64,000 bases of DNA, taken from assembly GCA_016794925.1 (NCBI GenBank), contig JAEUIW010000007.1, positions 104,553-168,552 on the forward strand, given 5' to 3'. Both the position numbers and the translations under genes were made by a program. This DNA is from Phycisphaerae bacterium. Lineage in GTDB: Bacteria; Planctomycetota; Phycisphaerae; Phycisphaerales; UBA1924. Positions 18,698 to 29,900 of the stretch are shown piece after piece (position 1 is the first letter of the stretch; every line of letters begins with the position of its first letter). Below the pieces are notes generated by a model, which searched no databases, was not told the origin of the DNA, and saw nothing but the letters and a program-made list of their open reading frames with translations.

Positions 18698-20328
18698 GAG
18701 ATTCGATGCTGACGACGCTGTGCGTCGCGGCCGCGGCGGGCCTTACGGCCGCGGCGTACCTGACGCGTCCCGTCCCACAGGAGGTCGCGTTGCTCAGCGA
18801 TCAGGGGCAGCCTCTGGCGCCGGATCTTGCCGACGTGACCTCTCTTTCATCACTTGAGGTGCTCGGGTACGACGAGACCGCGGCGAAGGTCCGCCCGTTC
18901 AAAGTGGAAAAGGACAAGTCTGGACGCTGGATCATCCCGTCACACTCGGGATATCCGGCGGACGCCGAAGTCAAGATGGGTCAGGCCGCGGCGGCGTTCG
19001 TGGGTCTGACCAAGGAACGCGTGGTGACGGATTCGCGCGAGGACCACGAGAGGCTGGGCGTCCTGGACCCGTCCGATGAAAAGAGCCTGACAACCGGACG
19101 CGGCACACGCGTGACCATGCGCGACTCCACCGGTCGAGCGGCAGCGGACCTCGTGATCGGCAAGCCCGTGCCGGGCGAGGGCTCGAAACGGTACGTTCGT
19201 CAGGCGGACAAGGGTCGGGTGTACGTGACGACCATGGAGTCGGGATTCTCAACCACCTTCACGGACTGGGTCGAGACCGACCTGCTGAAGGTCGGACAGA
19301 CCGAAGTTTCGAAAATCGTTTCGGACCGATTCAAGGCGGACTCGGAGCGCGGGGCGCTGACGAACGTCGAATCCGTCACGATCACACGACTGCCATCTCC
19401 GCCTGCCGCATCATCGCCGCAGCCCCCCCAGTCGCCGGCTCCGGCGTGGGCGTTCACCGCTCGCCCGGGTGGGCCGCCGGGCGACGGCGAGAAGTTGGAC
19501 GAGGCACGGGTCAACGAACTGCTGTCGGCCCTCTCCACGATTCGCATCGCGGGCGTGCGTGCCAAGCCGACCAATCTCTCCAAGATGCTGGCCGGTTCGG
19601 ACGGACAGGCGATGCTGAGCGTCGCGGATCAGATGAGCCTGCAATCGCGCGGGTTCCTGATCACGGCGGATGGGCGGCTGGTCTCGAGCGAGGGCCAGAT
19701 GCTCGTGCAGACCAAAGACGGGGTGGCGTATTCGATCTGGTTCGGGGATATCGCGGTCGGCGCCGAGGACGGCGCGGCGACGGACGCCATCCCCGCCGCG
19801 CCGGATGCGACCGCGAGCGCCGAAGAATCCTCTCCCCGCAAGCCCGGGGGATCGGGGGACCTGCGGTACGTCATGGTGACCACCAGCTTCGACGAGACAC
19901 TTCTGCCAGAGCCGACGCCGCCGCCCGACCTGCCACCCAAGCCGACCGCACCGGAGCGCACGCCGGACGCGGACAACGATCCGAATTCGGCCAAGCCGGA
20001 AACACCCGCGGAGGATCCGGCGGTTGCGGCGAAGCGGGCAGAGTATGAGCGCGTACATCAGGAATGGAAGGCAAAGGTCGAGGCCGCCAAGAAACGGGCC
20101 GAGGGACTGAGCCGCCGGTTCGCTGACTGGTACTACGTTATCGACGGCAAGAGCTTCGCCTCGCTGCGTCCGACCCGGGCGAACCTGGTCAAGAAGGCCG
20201 ATGCAGACGCCTCGAGCACGAGCGACAGCCATGCCCAGGAAAAGTCCGATGGGTCGAACCCGGAAGAGACTCCCGATCCGGTGAGTGAATTCCCGATAAC
20301 TCCCGAGCCAACCGACCCGCCGAAATGA
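18694..20328 (+). CDS. DUF4340 domain protein of the ABC/GldG operon
   Basis: A 544-residue protein with an N-terminal hydrophobic anchor (about 4-23, LTTLCVAAAAGLTAAAYLT) and a large extracytoplasmic part. The pattern TGRAAADLVIGKPVPGEGSKRYVRQADKGRVYVTTM is typical of DUF4340, which usually follows GldG-like genes. Pro-rich stretches (about 230-250, 405-450) flank the second half, and a basic coiled region (AEYERVHQEWKAKVEAAKKRAEG) precedes a conserved FADWYYVIDGKSFASLRP near 475. It overlaps the permease gene by 4 bp, so the proteins are probably made in fixed ratio and act together. Biochemical role unknown. Confidence 0.82.
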   Translation: MRDSMLTTLCVAAAAGLTAAAYLTRPVPQEVALLSDQGQPLAPDLADVTSLSSLEVLGYDETAAKVRPFKVEKDKSGRWIIPSHSGYPADAEVKMGQAAAAFVGLTKERVVTDSREDHERLGVLDPSDEKSLTTGRGTRVTMRDSTGRAAADLVIGKPVPGEGSKRYVRQADKGRVYVTTMESGFSTTFTDWVETDLLKVGQTEVSKIVSDRFKADSERGALTNVESVTITRLPSPPAASSPQPPQSPAPAWAFTARPGGPPGDGEKLDEARVNELLSALSTIRIAGVRAKPTNLSKMLAGSDGQAMLSVADQMSLQSRGFLITADGRLVSSEGQMLVQTKDGVAYSIWFGDIAVGAEDGAATDAIPAAPDATASAEESSPRKPGGSGDLRYVMVTTSFDETLLPEPTPPPDLPPKPTAPERTPDADNDPNSAKPETPAEDPAVAAKRAEYERVHQEWKAKVEAAKKRAEGLSRRFADWYYVIDGKSFASLRPTRANLVKKADADASSTSDSHAQEKSDGSNPEETPDPVSEFPITPEPTDPPK

Positions 20329-20367
20329 ACGCAAGGGGCCGACCTTGCCCGATCCGCGGCGGGACCA

Positions 20368-20889
20368 CTATCGAACGCGGAGCGTAACGGTGGTCGGGCC
20401 ACGGCTCTGGATGGCGGGACCGTCCTGGGGTGCGAATGTGACAAAGAGGTCGCATGATGCCAGTTCCGGGTACTCCCCACCGGCCTTGAGCATGTCGAGC
20501 TCGAAGACGTAGCCGGGCCCGGGGTTGAGCATCCGCACCGCGGCCTGTGCTTTGGCTGAATCGAACTCCCACGTCGTGAGGAGCCTGCCATGGTGGGTCA
20601 TGAGGCGGAACGTGAACGCACCTCTGAGGGCCAGGGGGAATGCGTACTGGTCGTTGAACAGAAAAATCGTGGGCTGGATGAGATCTCCCAGGCCGTTACC
20701 GTTGGTGTCAATTGCGAATTGGGCGACCGTCGGGAGCATGCGCGTCGCCCTGATACCGTCAGGCTGCGAAGGTACGGGCGTGGGCGGGTCGCGGGGCGGC
20801 GGGCCCTCGGTCACGCAACCGGTGACCAACACGGCCGCCGCGAACACCGCGGCGACCGCAAGGACGAATGAGGTTGATCGGCGTGCCAT
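20368..20889 (-). CDS. Small lipoprotein downstream of the giant secretin
   Basis: A 173-residue protein beginning MARRSTSFVLAVAAVF with a lipobox (LVTGC, Cys about residue 25), so a lipid-anchored envelope protein. The mature part (about 70-173) is predicted beta-rich (TIFLFNDQYAFPLALRGAFTFRLM, ELASCDLFVTFAP) and I cannot place it in a named family with confidence. It follows gspD by 60 bp on the same strand and is probably in its transcript. A pilotin or secretin-associated lipoprotein is an attractive idea but only positional. It converges with the DUF4340 gene. Confidence 0.72.
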   Translation of the reverse strand: MARRSTSFVLAVAAVFAAAVLVTGCVTEGPPPRDPPTPVPSQPDGIRATRMLPTVAQFAIDTNGNGLGDLIQPTIFLFNDQYAFPLALRGAFTFRLMTHHGRLLTTWEFDSAKAQAAVRMLNPGPGYVFELDMLKAGGEYPELASCDLFVTFAPQDGPAIQSRGPTTVTLRVR

Positions 20890-20948
20890 GCGTGTGCGTC
20901 CTTGTGTGCGGCGGATCTCAGGGGAAGCAAACATCGCGCGACGCCCCG

Positions 20949-23900
20949 CTAACGATTTCTGAGCAAGGCGGGCGGATCGCGCAGCTCCACGACCCGGGTG
21001 CTCGTCGCCCGGCCTGCCTGGGCGGCCTTCACCAGCCCCGCGTGCGGGGCGTCCACCCCGCGCGGATCAGTGGGCGTCTGCCCCGGTGTCGACCCGGGCG
21101 GAGCCGGAATCGCATTTCCCGGCGCAACGGGCTCAGCGCCGGGTGGGGTTGGGGAGGATTCGGGTCGGCCTTGCGCGCGTTCCTTGAGCAACTGATCGCG
21201 CAGCGAGTTGGACTTGCTCAGCCGATCAACTTCCTCCTGACTGATCGTGCGAAGCTGCTCAACCGATTCGGGAGTTCCCGAACGGACCACACGCGGCGTC
21301 AGCATGACCAGCAACTCGGTCTTGTTGGTCTGAAATTTCGAGGACTTGAACACTTCTCCAACGATCGGGATGTCGCCGAGAATGGGCACTTTGGCTTTTC
21401 GCTCCTCCTCCGAGGTCTGGAACAGCCCGCCGATGACGATGGTCTCGCCGTCCTTGACCGTGACGGTGGTCTTGACGGACCGTTTGTTGATGATTGAGGA
21501 CTGGAGCCCCTCGGAAATCTGGGTGGTCTTGTCGGACAACTGGGAAATCTCGGGAGAGATGTCCAGACGCACGAATCCGTCGTTGGAAATGGAAGGCTGC
21601 ACGTTCATGATGATGCCCACGTCCTCACGCTTCACGTCCGTCCGCGTGTTGCCCGTGTTGTATTGCTGGATGCCGTCGACGAGACCGATATTCTGGCCGA
21701 CCTGAAGTTTGGCGGCCTCGTTGTTGTTGACCAGCAGCGTGGGGCGGGACAGCACCTCGAGCCGTCCCTGGCCCTCCAGCGCGCGGATCAGGAGTTCGAA
21801 ATCCTGACTCGCGACCGAGTAGTTCGGGATGCCCAGCGCCGTGGTGATGCCGCCATCGGCCGCGGAGCCCTTGACGATGTACGACTCACCCCCAAACGGG
21901 CCGACTTTGAAATCGATGCCGAAGGTCTTGGAGGTGTCCAGCGTGACCTCGGCGAGGATCACCTGGATGAACACCTGGGGCGGAGTTGCGTCGAGCTCCT
22001 CGACGATCTTCGAGACCGCCTCGGCGTAGCGCGGCGAGACCGAGACGAGCAATCGGTTGCTCTTGTCGTCGCCCTGCACCGTGACCTCGCGCTCGAGCTG
22101 CGCCGCCAACGAACCGACTTTGTCCGGGCCCAGCGTCAGCCGGATGCGATCGGCCTCGTCCTTGAAATACTCTTTGAGGACCCGTGCCATCTCGGGCGCC
22201 CGGGCGTTGCGGAGCGGGAAGACGAGCCGCTCACGCTCGTTGACCTCCTTGCCGTCCAGCTTGTCAACGATCTTGCGTACCTCTTCGAGATACTGCTCCG
22301 TGCCCGAGACGATGAGCGTGTTCGTTCGAGGATCGACGGTGAGCGCCAGCTGCTGCCGCTCGTCGGTCGTCGGGAAAAGGGCGGTCGGGGCAGCCGCGTT
22401 GGCGGGCTCGGTCGCCGGGCCCGACCCGGAAGGACTGGGAGAAACGTCACGCTCGGGCACCAGCACGTAGGTGTTGCCCTGTTGACGGAGGTTGAAAAGC
22501 TCGCGCAGGACCTCGGCCATGGCACGAGCGTCCGCGTTCTTGAGTTCAAAGGTCTCGATCTGACGCGCGCCGGCGCGCGTCGCGTCCAGGTCCTGCACGA
22601 GGTCCTCGATCAGCACCATGAGTCGCGCCGGAGCGACGACGAAGACCGAGTTCGTGCGCGTCTCCGCGGTGATGGTAACTTGCTCCTGGATCGATCCGGA
22701 GATCTCGGCCTCGGTCGGTTCGCGACCGGTGCGTGTCGCGACGTCGCTCAGCGCGTGCTCGGCGGCGAAACGCAGCAGCAGCGCCTGACGCTCACCGAAG
22801 GGACGGCCACCCCCGAGGCCACGACCCGCAAGAACATTCTGAAGCAGGCGCACCACCTCCGCGGCGTCCGCCTTCTTCAGCTCCATGCGCTTGATTTCGG
22901 TGACGGCGGTCACCGGCGACGAGTCGAGCCTGCGCACGAGCGTGCGCATGGCTTCCACGTCCGACGCCCCGCCGCTGACGACGAGCGCATTCAGACGCTG
23001 GTCGGCCGCCACACGGACCGACTCCTTGCCACGCCTGGCGTTCTCCTTCTCGACGTACAACTGGCGGACGGCGAGGGCCATCTGCTCGACCCGCGAGGAC
23101 TGCACCGGGATCACGTCCACGACCTCATCGGCCTTGAGCGCCTGCGCGCCGCGGGTGAGCACCTCCACCAAGCCCTTGACGACCTGGAGATTCTCGTCGC
23201 TGGCCGAAACGATGAGCGAGCCGGTGGCGGGATCAGGCTGGATCGAGAACGCGTCGCGTGGGTTGGGAGCACCTCCCGCGCGCGTCTCGGCCTCGATCCG
23301 TTCTCGCATCAGGGTCTGGATTTTCGGCGACAGCAGCGTCACATCCGCGTTGGGCACAGGAACGACGTGCAGCCCGACGCTCGGATTCATGCCCTCGCCG
23401 TCGAGCTTCGAGAGCAGACTCTCAATGATCTGGAATGAACGCGGGCTGGTCGTGATGACCAGCGAATTCGTCCGCGTGTCCGGCACGATCGCCGCATCGT
23501 CCTCGGGGCGGAGGACGCCGCGCGCGATCTGCTGCCGGAAGATCTCTCGGACGATGCCGGACACACGTTCGGCTGCCGCGAACTGGAGCGGGAACACGCG
23601 CACGGTGTTCGCGGCAGCGGCGGCGGGAACATCCAGCAGCCGCACCAGTTCCTCGATCGCCGCCGCGTTCGACGGGCTGCCCACGATGAGGAGGGCGTTG
23701 AGCTGCTCCTCCGGGATGATCGCGAGGCTGGATAATGGAGCGAAGAGATCGGCGTCGATGCGGTTCTTGGCGCTGGGTGCAACGGGGTCCTTGGGTGCGT
23801 CTCTCTGCTCCAGCATGACACGGATGCGCGCCACCTGCCGCTGGAGCGCGGTCATCTCGGGCGTCTCGCGGAGGCCTTGCACCAGGGCCTGGTTGAGCGT

Positions 23901-26900
23901 GCGCGCGAGGCGAACGGAGTCGGCGTGCTTCAATCGGATGATCCGGGGCTCGATCCAGGCCGCGACGCGATCGGTGTCCATCTGCCGGACCAGGACCTCC
24001 ACGAGCGCGACCGCTTCCTCACGTCCGGCCACGATGAGCGCGTTGGTGCGATCGTCCACGGAGATCGCGACGGAACCGATGAGCGCCTTGCCAACTTCGG
24101 ATGTCGGCTCGGACCGGATGTTGGTGCCGGGGTTGGTGCGGAGACGCTCGCCCTGCGTGAACAGTTCACGCACGACCGTGGCCAAGCGCTGCGCGGCGGC
24201 GTTCTGGAGCGGGAAGAACCTGACCGTGATGGCATCGCCCACCGGCAGCTTGTCCAGGGCATTGACTATCTCCGACATCGCGGCGACGTTGTCCGGGGTG
24301 GACGAGATGAACACCGCGTTGGTCTGCGGCTCGGGGAAGACACGGATCGGCTTGGTCAGGTCCAGCACGATCGTGTCGCCCACGCCGCCGACCGCATCAC
24401 GCCGGATCTTCAGCCGGCGCACCTGCTCGGCGAGCGCCCGAGCGGGCGGAGTCTCCGCGTCCTGCTGCGCGGGCTTGAGCATGGATTCCAGCTGCAGCGA
24501 CATGGCCTGGGCCGTGGCGGTCTTCAGACGGATGATGGCGACGGTCTGTTCAGGAAACGCCGGCGCGGCGTCGAGCGATCGCACGATCCCGGTCACGACC
24601 TGCCCATCGGTGGACGAAGCCACCACGGCAACCGCTCGACGCGAAGTCAGCGCGACGATCGAGACCGGCTCCGCCACGAGGCCCGGACGATCGGCGGGCT
24701 GCTGACGCGTGACACCCATCTGCTCCAACGTACGGGCGATATCGGCCGGGGCGTTGTGCTCCAGGTCAACGATGAACACCGATTGACCGAGCCCCGGCGC
24801 GGACTCGGCCGCGGGGCCGTTGAGCACGGGCACGCGATCGAGCTCCTCAACAGTCTTCCGGATCTCTTCGTACAGACGTTCGCTTGAAGCGATCACCAGC
24901 GCGTTGGCCGTGCGGTCAATCTCCATCGCGAGCGTTTCACCGGCCTGTTTCGCGACGGGCTCGAAGGTCGAGCGGAGCGTGCCCGCCAGACGCGCCGCGA
25001 GCGTGCCTTTCAATTTCAGGACGCGCACCGCGGCGCGCGATCGGTCCCCTTCCTGCTGGAGCGTGTCGGCGAGCACCTTGATCTGCGCGTAATCGGCCTC
25101 TTCCGCCCGCACGATCAGCGTGTTGCTCCGATCTTCCCCCACGATAACGACGGAACGGGGCCCGCGTGTGGCTCCGGCGCCGCCGCGACCATCCGTGAAC
25201 AACTGCCGGAGAGCCCCCGCGACCTGGCTCGCCGGCCCAACCCGGAGCGGAATGAGGTGCGCCTGGGGGAGCCGTGCGAATTCCGGAACATCCAGCTGGG
25301 CGACGACGGCCTTGATACGCTCCGCATCCTCTCTCCCGGCCGACACGATCAACGAATTGGTAACCGATTCGGCGGTGACCGAAACCGCGTCCTTGTCGTC
25401 CACCAGCACGCGGGGCACGTCGAACAGCTCGCCCTGACCGCGGGCACGCTGACTCTGCTGGCGCGCACGCTCGCGCTCTATTTCTGCACGCAGCGGAGCG
25501 GCGAAGGCCTCCTGCAACGACCGCGCCAGGCTGGTCGCGTCCGCGTGCTTGAGCGCGACGATCTCCAGTCTCCGGGCCGTGTTGTACTCCTCGTTGTCGA
25601 GTTTCTCGAGCAGGGCGCGGATACGAGGCCACTCGTCCTTCTCGGCGCTGATGACCAGGCTGTTGCTCGGCGGGTTCGCCACGATGGTCACCGCCTTGGC
25701 GGTGGGGCTCGTCGCCTCCGGAGCAAACCGACCGAAAAAGTAACTCAACGCCTCGCTCGTCGCTTCCGCTTTGGCGAATCGCAGGGGCACGAACTCGGTC
25801 GTACGCTGCGCAGAAGTCGCGACGTCGAGCTCGGCGATCACCCTCCGCACCAGCTCGAATTGCTCGGTTGTCGCGGAGATCTGCAGCGTGTTGTCGGTGG
25901 TCGAGACGGTTACCGCGGCCTGAGGTTCGCCCGGAACGGCGGGCGGGTTGCGGCGGAACACCTCACGCAGCGTCGACGCCACGTCCGACGCGACCGCATG
26001 CTCCAGCCGCACGCGACGGAATTCGAGCGGGTTCCTGGCGGACTGCGCGTCCAGCTTCGTGATCTGCTCGCTCACCAGCGCCACCGACTCGTCGGATCCC
26101 GTCAGGAGAAGTGAGTTCGTGCGCCGAACGGGCGTGATCTTGATCTTGATCCCCTTGGGCAACGCCTGCGTGATGGCCTGCGCCGCCTCCTCGGCCCGCG
26201 CCTGGGCGAGCGCGATCGTCACGATCCGAGTGTCCTTGTCCGTTGGCGGCGCATCGAGCTCCGTAACGAGCGCACTCACGCGCTCGAACAGCTCCGCGGG
26301 CGCGGACACGATAACCGAGTTCGTGCTGGCCTGCGGCGTCACGATCACGAGCCCCTCGCGCTGGGAGAGCGAGCGGGGGAACTGCTCCCGCAGCGTGGCC
26401 GCAAGCTCGGCCGCGTCCGCGTTGCGAAGGTGGAACAACTCGCGCGATCGCCCCTCGCCGTCGTCGGGCTGGTCCATCTCGGCCACGAGCTGCCTGACGA
26501 TGCGCAGATCGGCCTCTCCCGCCGACGCGATGATCACGTTCCCGTCTCGCGAGCCGATCAGCGAGACGCCCGTCTCGCCCTGCCCGCTGCCCGCTCGGTC
26601 CCGGAAGAACCGCTCCAGACTGGTCGACACCCGATCCGCCGCGGCGAACCGCAGAGAGATCGATTCGATTCGGCTGTCGGCCGCGGCCGCGGTGTCAAGC
26701 TGGGAGCAGTATGCCAGAGCCTGCTCCACGCGATCCCCGCGACCGACGAACATGAGCGTGCGGTTCTTCGCGTCCACTTCGACGCGTACCGCGTCCGGGT
26801 CCACGCCGCGGGAGGCCCGCCACGAGCGAGACGCCATCGCGCCGGTGACGGCGCTGGCGACGGTACGGGGGTCCGCGTGCTCCAGTCGCCGGGCCCGCAC

Positions 26901-29900
26901 GGTGAGCGCGGCCTCGGCCGGCGCCGGAGAATCCAACGCGGCGACGATCCGTTCGGCCGCGTCGAACATCTCGCCCTTCCCGATGAGCAGCACGGCGTTC
27001 GAACGCTCGTCGAACTCGACGACCACCGCGTCGGAGGAGGGCGCGCCCCCCGGCCGTCCGCCGCGCCTGGTCGTGAACGGCGGCGCCTTCATGCCCGCGA
27101 CAAGGCCTTCGATGGTCGGACGAATCTCGCCCACGCGAGCGCTGCCCAGCGGGATGACCTTCAGCCGGACGTCCTTCGATGCCTCGGGAGCATCGAAAAT
27201 GGAAGCCAGCGAGCGGATCTGCTCGTAATCCTCATCCGACGCGGCGACCACAAGCGTGCCCGAGCGAGCGTCCGCCACGATCGCCACGGCGCGGGCCCCC
27301 GCCACACCGGCCGCCCGCGCGCCCGGTCGCTGCGAGGCACGGGCCCGTTCATCGAAAAACTGTCGGAGCGTCTGCGCCACATCGTCGGCATCCGCTCGTT
27401 CGAGCGTCAGGTTGCGAATGGGGAGCCCCGTGGTCTCCGAGCGGTCCACCTCGGCGATCACCTTTCTTGCCTGCTCGATCAACCCGGGCAGCGCGCGGAT
27501 CACGAACAGGCTTGACTCGTCCGTCGAAACGAACTGGATCTTTTCTCGACGTGCGGGGTCCTTCCCGACCAGAGCCGCTTCAACAACCCGTTGCACGGTG
27601 CTCGGACGGGCCACCTGCAAAGGGATGATCGCGAGTTCCGCTCCGTCTTCCGCGGCGGGCGCATCCAGCGCCGTCAGCAACCTGTCGGCTTCTCGCAATT
27701 GCTGCGACGATCCTGTCACCAGAACGGAATTGGTCCGATCATCCGCTGCGGTTCGCGCCTGCGGCGTGGCGGGCCCCGCGCCGGGCTGCCGAGCCGCGTC
27801 CAACGCGCCCTGCACCAGCTTCGAAGCGTCGGCCGCTTTAGCGTTCTTGAGTTCAAACAGCCGTGTCGCGGGGCGATCCGACAGCGGCGACTGGTCCAGC
27901 AGCGAGATGAACCGGTCGAGGAGCGGGATCGCGTCCGCCGGCGCCGCCACGACAATCGATGAGCCGGCCGGGTCCGCGGTCGCGCGAACGGTCGAAGGGT
28001 CCACCATCTTGAACGATCGCAACTCACCGGACTCGTCAGGGATGGTGAGGTCGAGCGAACGAAGCCTGCGGGCCTGCCGACCGCGCGGCTCCGCGGAAAG
28101 CAGATCGACGATGGCGCGCGTCACGCCGGCCGCCGTCGTGTTGCTGAGCGGGTACACCTTGACCACCAGCTTCGCCGTTCCTCCGGGCCGTGTCATGGAG
28201 CCGATCAGATCCGCGAGCACCTCAAAGTCGGTGTCATTCGCCGAAACGATCAGCGCGCCGCCCTCCGGGTCCGGTTGCACGCTGACCCGCCCCGTGAAAC
28301 CCCCGGGGTTCGCGGCGCTGCTCGCGCCGATCTGCGTGATCGCGGAATTGACAAACTGCGACACCGAGCGGGCATCAACCGCCTCGGGCATCGTGACCAC
28401 CCTGATCTTCCCGGGCTCCCGCGGCATCTGACGCTCGAGCTCGCTCGCCAGGGTCGCCACGCGATCGATCAACCGCGGCGATCCGACAACGATGAGTGAA
28501 TTGCTCGCCGGGTCCACCGCGATCAGCACCGGCGGAGGCGCACCCTTGCTCCCCGCCTCGGCCGCGGGCGGCTCGATCGGCGCGAACGACGTCGCCAGCA
28601 GCCACGCGCGCCAACCCGTCCCGCTCGCGGTAGATTCTTCGGCTGAGCGCCGATGGGGAGCCCGGGCGCCGCCGCCGCCCGGGTCCGGCTTGGGCGGGTC
28701 ATCGGTCGTTGAAGAGGGCTGCACATCCGGCCTGTTGGGGTCCTCCGACGGCTTCGGGCGATCCTCCTTGGCTGGCGCCGACCGACGCGGAGCGGGCTTG
28801 GCGGACGTCTTTCCCTTTCCCGACTCGCCGGTCGTCCGCAACAACTCGTCCGAGGAAATCACCTCCACCTTCACTCCCGACCGTTGCTCCAGCAGCCGCT
28901 GGATTGTCTCCGCGATGGTCTTGGCGTCCGCGCGCGATCGATCAAGCGGGACCAGGCGCATCTCCCGGCTGGTGGCCAATGTCGCCTTGTCGAGTTTCTC
29001 GACCAGTTCCGTGATCGCGGCCATCTGCGCCGGTGTGGCCCGCACGAGCAACGAGTTGCTCCCCCGGTCAACCTTGATGGTGGGCACGGGGTCGCCCGTC
29101 TGCTCGTCAGTGAACATGGCGGTGATCGACGCGGCCGTCTCCGCGACGTCCGCGTTCGACAACTGGATCAGACGAACGGCCCGATTCGCGATCGTCCCGG
29201 CCTGCTCGGGATCGACGTCAAGCTGGCTGACAATCTGCTCGGCCGCGTCGAGCACGGCCACCGGGCCGCTGAGCACGATCGCGTTGAGCCGCCGCTCGGC
29301 CGCGATGCGAACCTGGTTCTGCATGTCCTTGGCCGAGTTCGCCATGTACTGGGCCCGTTGCCATTGCGGGAGCAACTCGAGCACGCTCTGGCGATTGAGC
29401 AGCTGCTCGACCAACGGCGTCACGGACTCGGCCCGAGCGTGCTTCAGGTACACGGTTCGCACGCTCATGCCATCGGGGGACGCGCTCTCGTCGAGCGAGC
29501 GAACGTACTCCGCCGCTCGCTCGAGTCGCTCCGGAGACGCCGAGACGACCACCGAACGGCTCACGGGCACCGCCGTCACGACCGGCGCCGCCTCGCCCGC
29601 TCTCGGATTCGCCGCGAGCGCGGTCCGCAACCCGGCGGCAACGGAGTCCGGCTCGCTCTTCGTCAACGCGAAGATCCGCACTTCCGAGTTTCTCCCGCTC
29701 GGCGGAACATCAAACGTGGCCACGAGTTGTCGAGCGAGAGGCATCAGCTCGCTCGGAGCGCTGACCAGAACACGATTCCCGGCCGCATCGGCATTCACCG
29801 CCGGCGCCGCCACGGGCAGGCCGGCCTTCTCGGCCCGGCGCAGGTCCTCGGGCCAGCGCGATCGGTCCGCCAGCAGCGGCGCAACCGCCCGCGCCACGCC

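Noticed and set aside
20331..20348. Terminator between the DUF4340 and lipoprotein genes
   Set aside because: GCAAGG/CCTTGC form a 6-bp hairpin with no T-tract on either strand; too weak to call.
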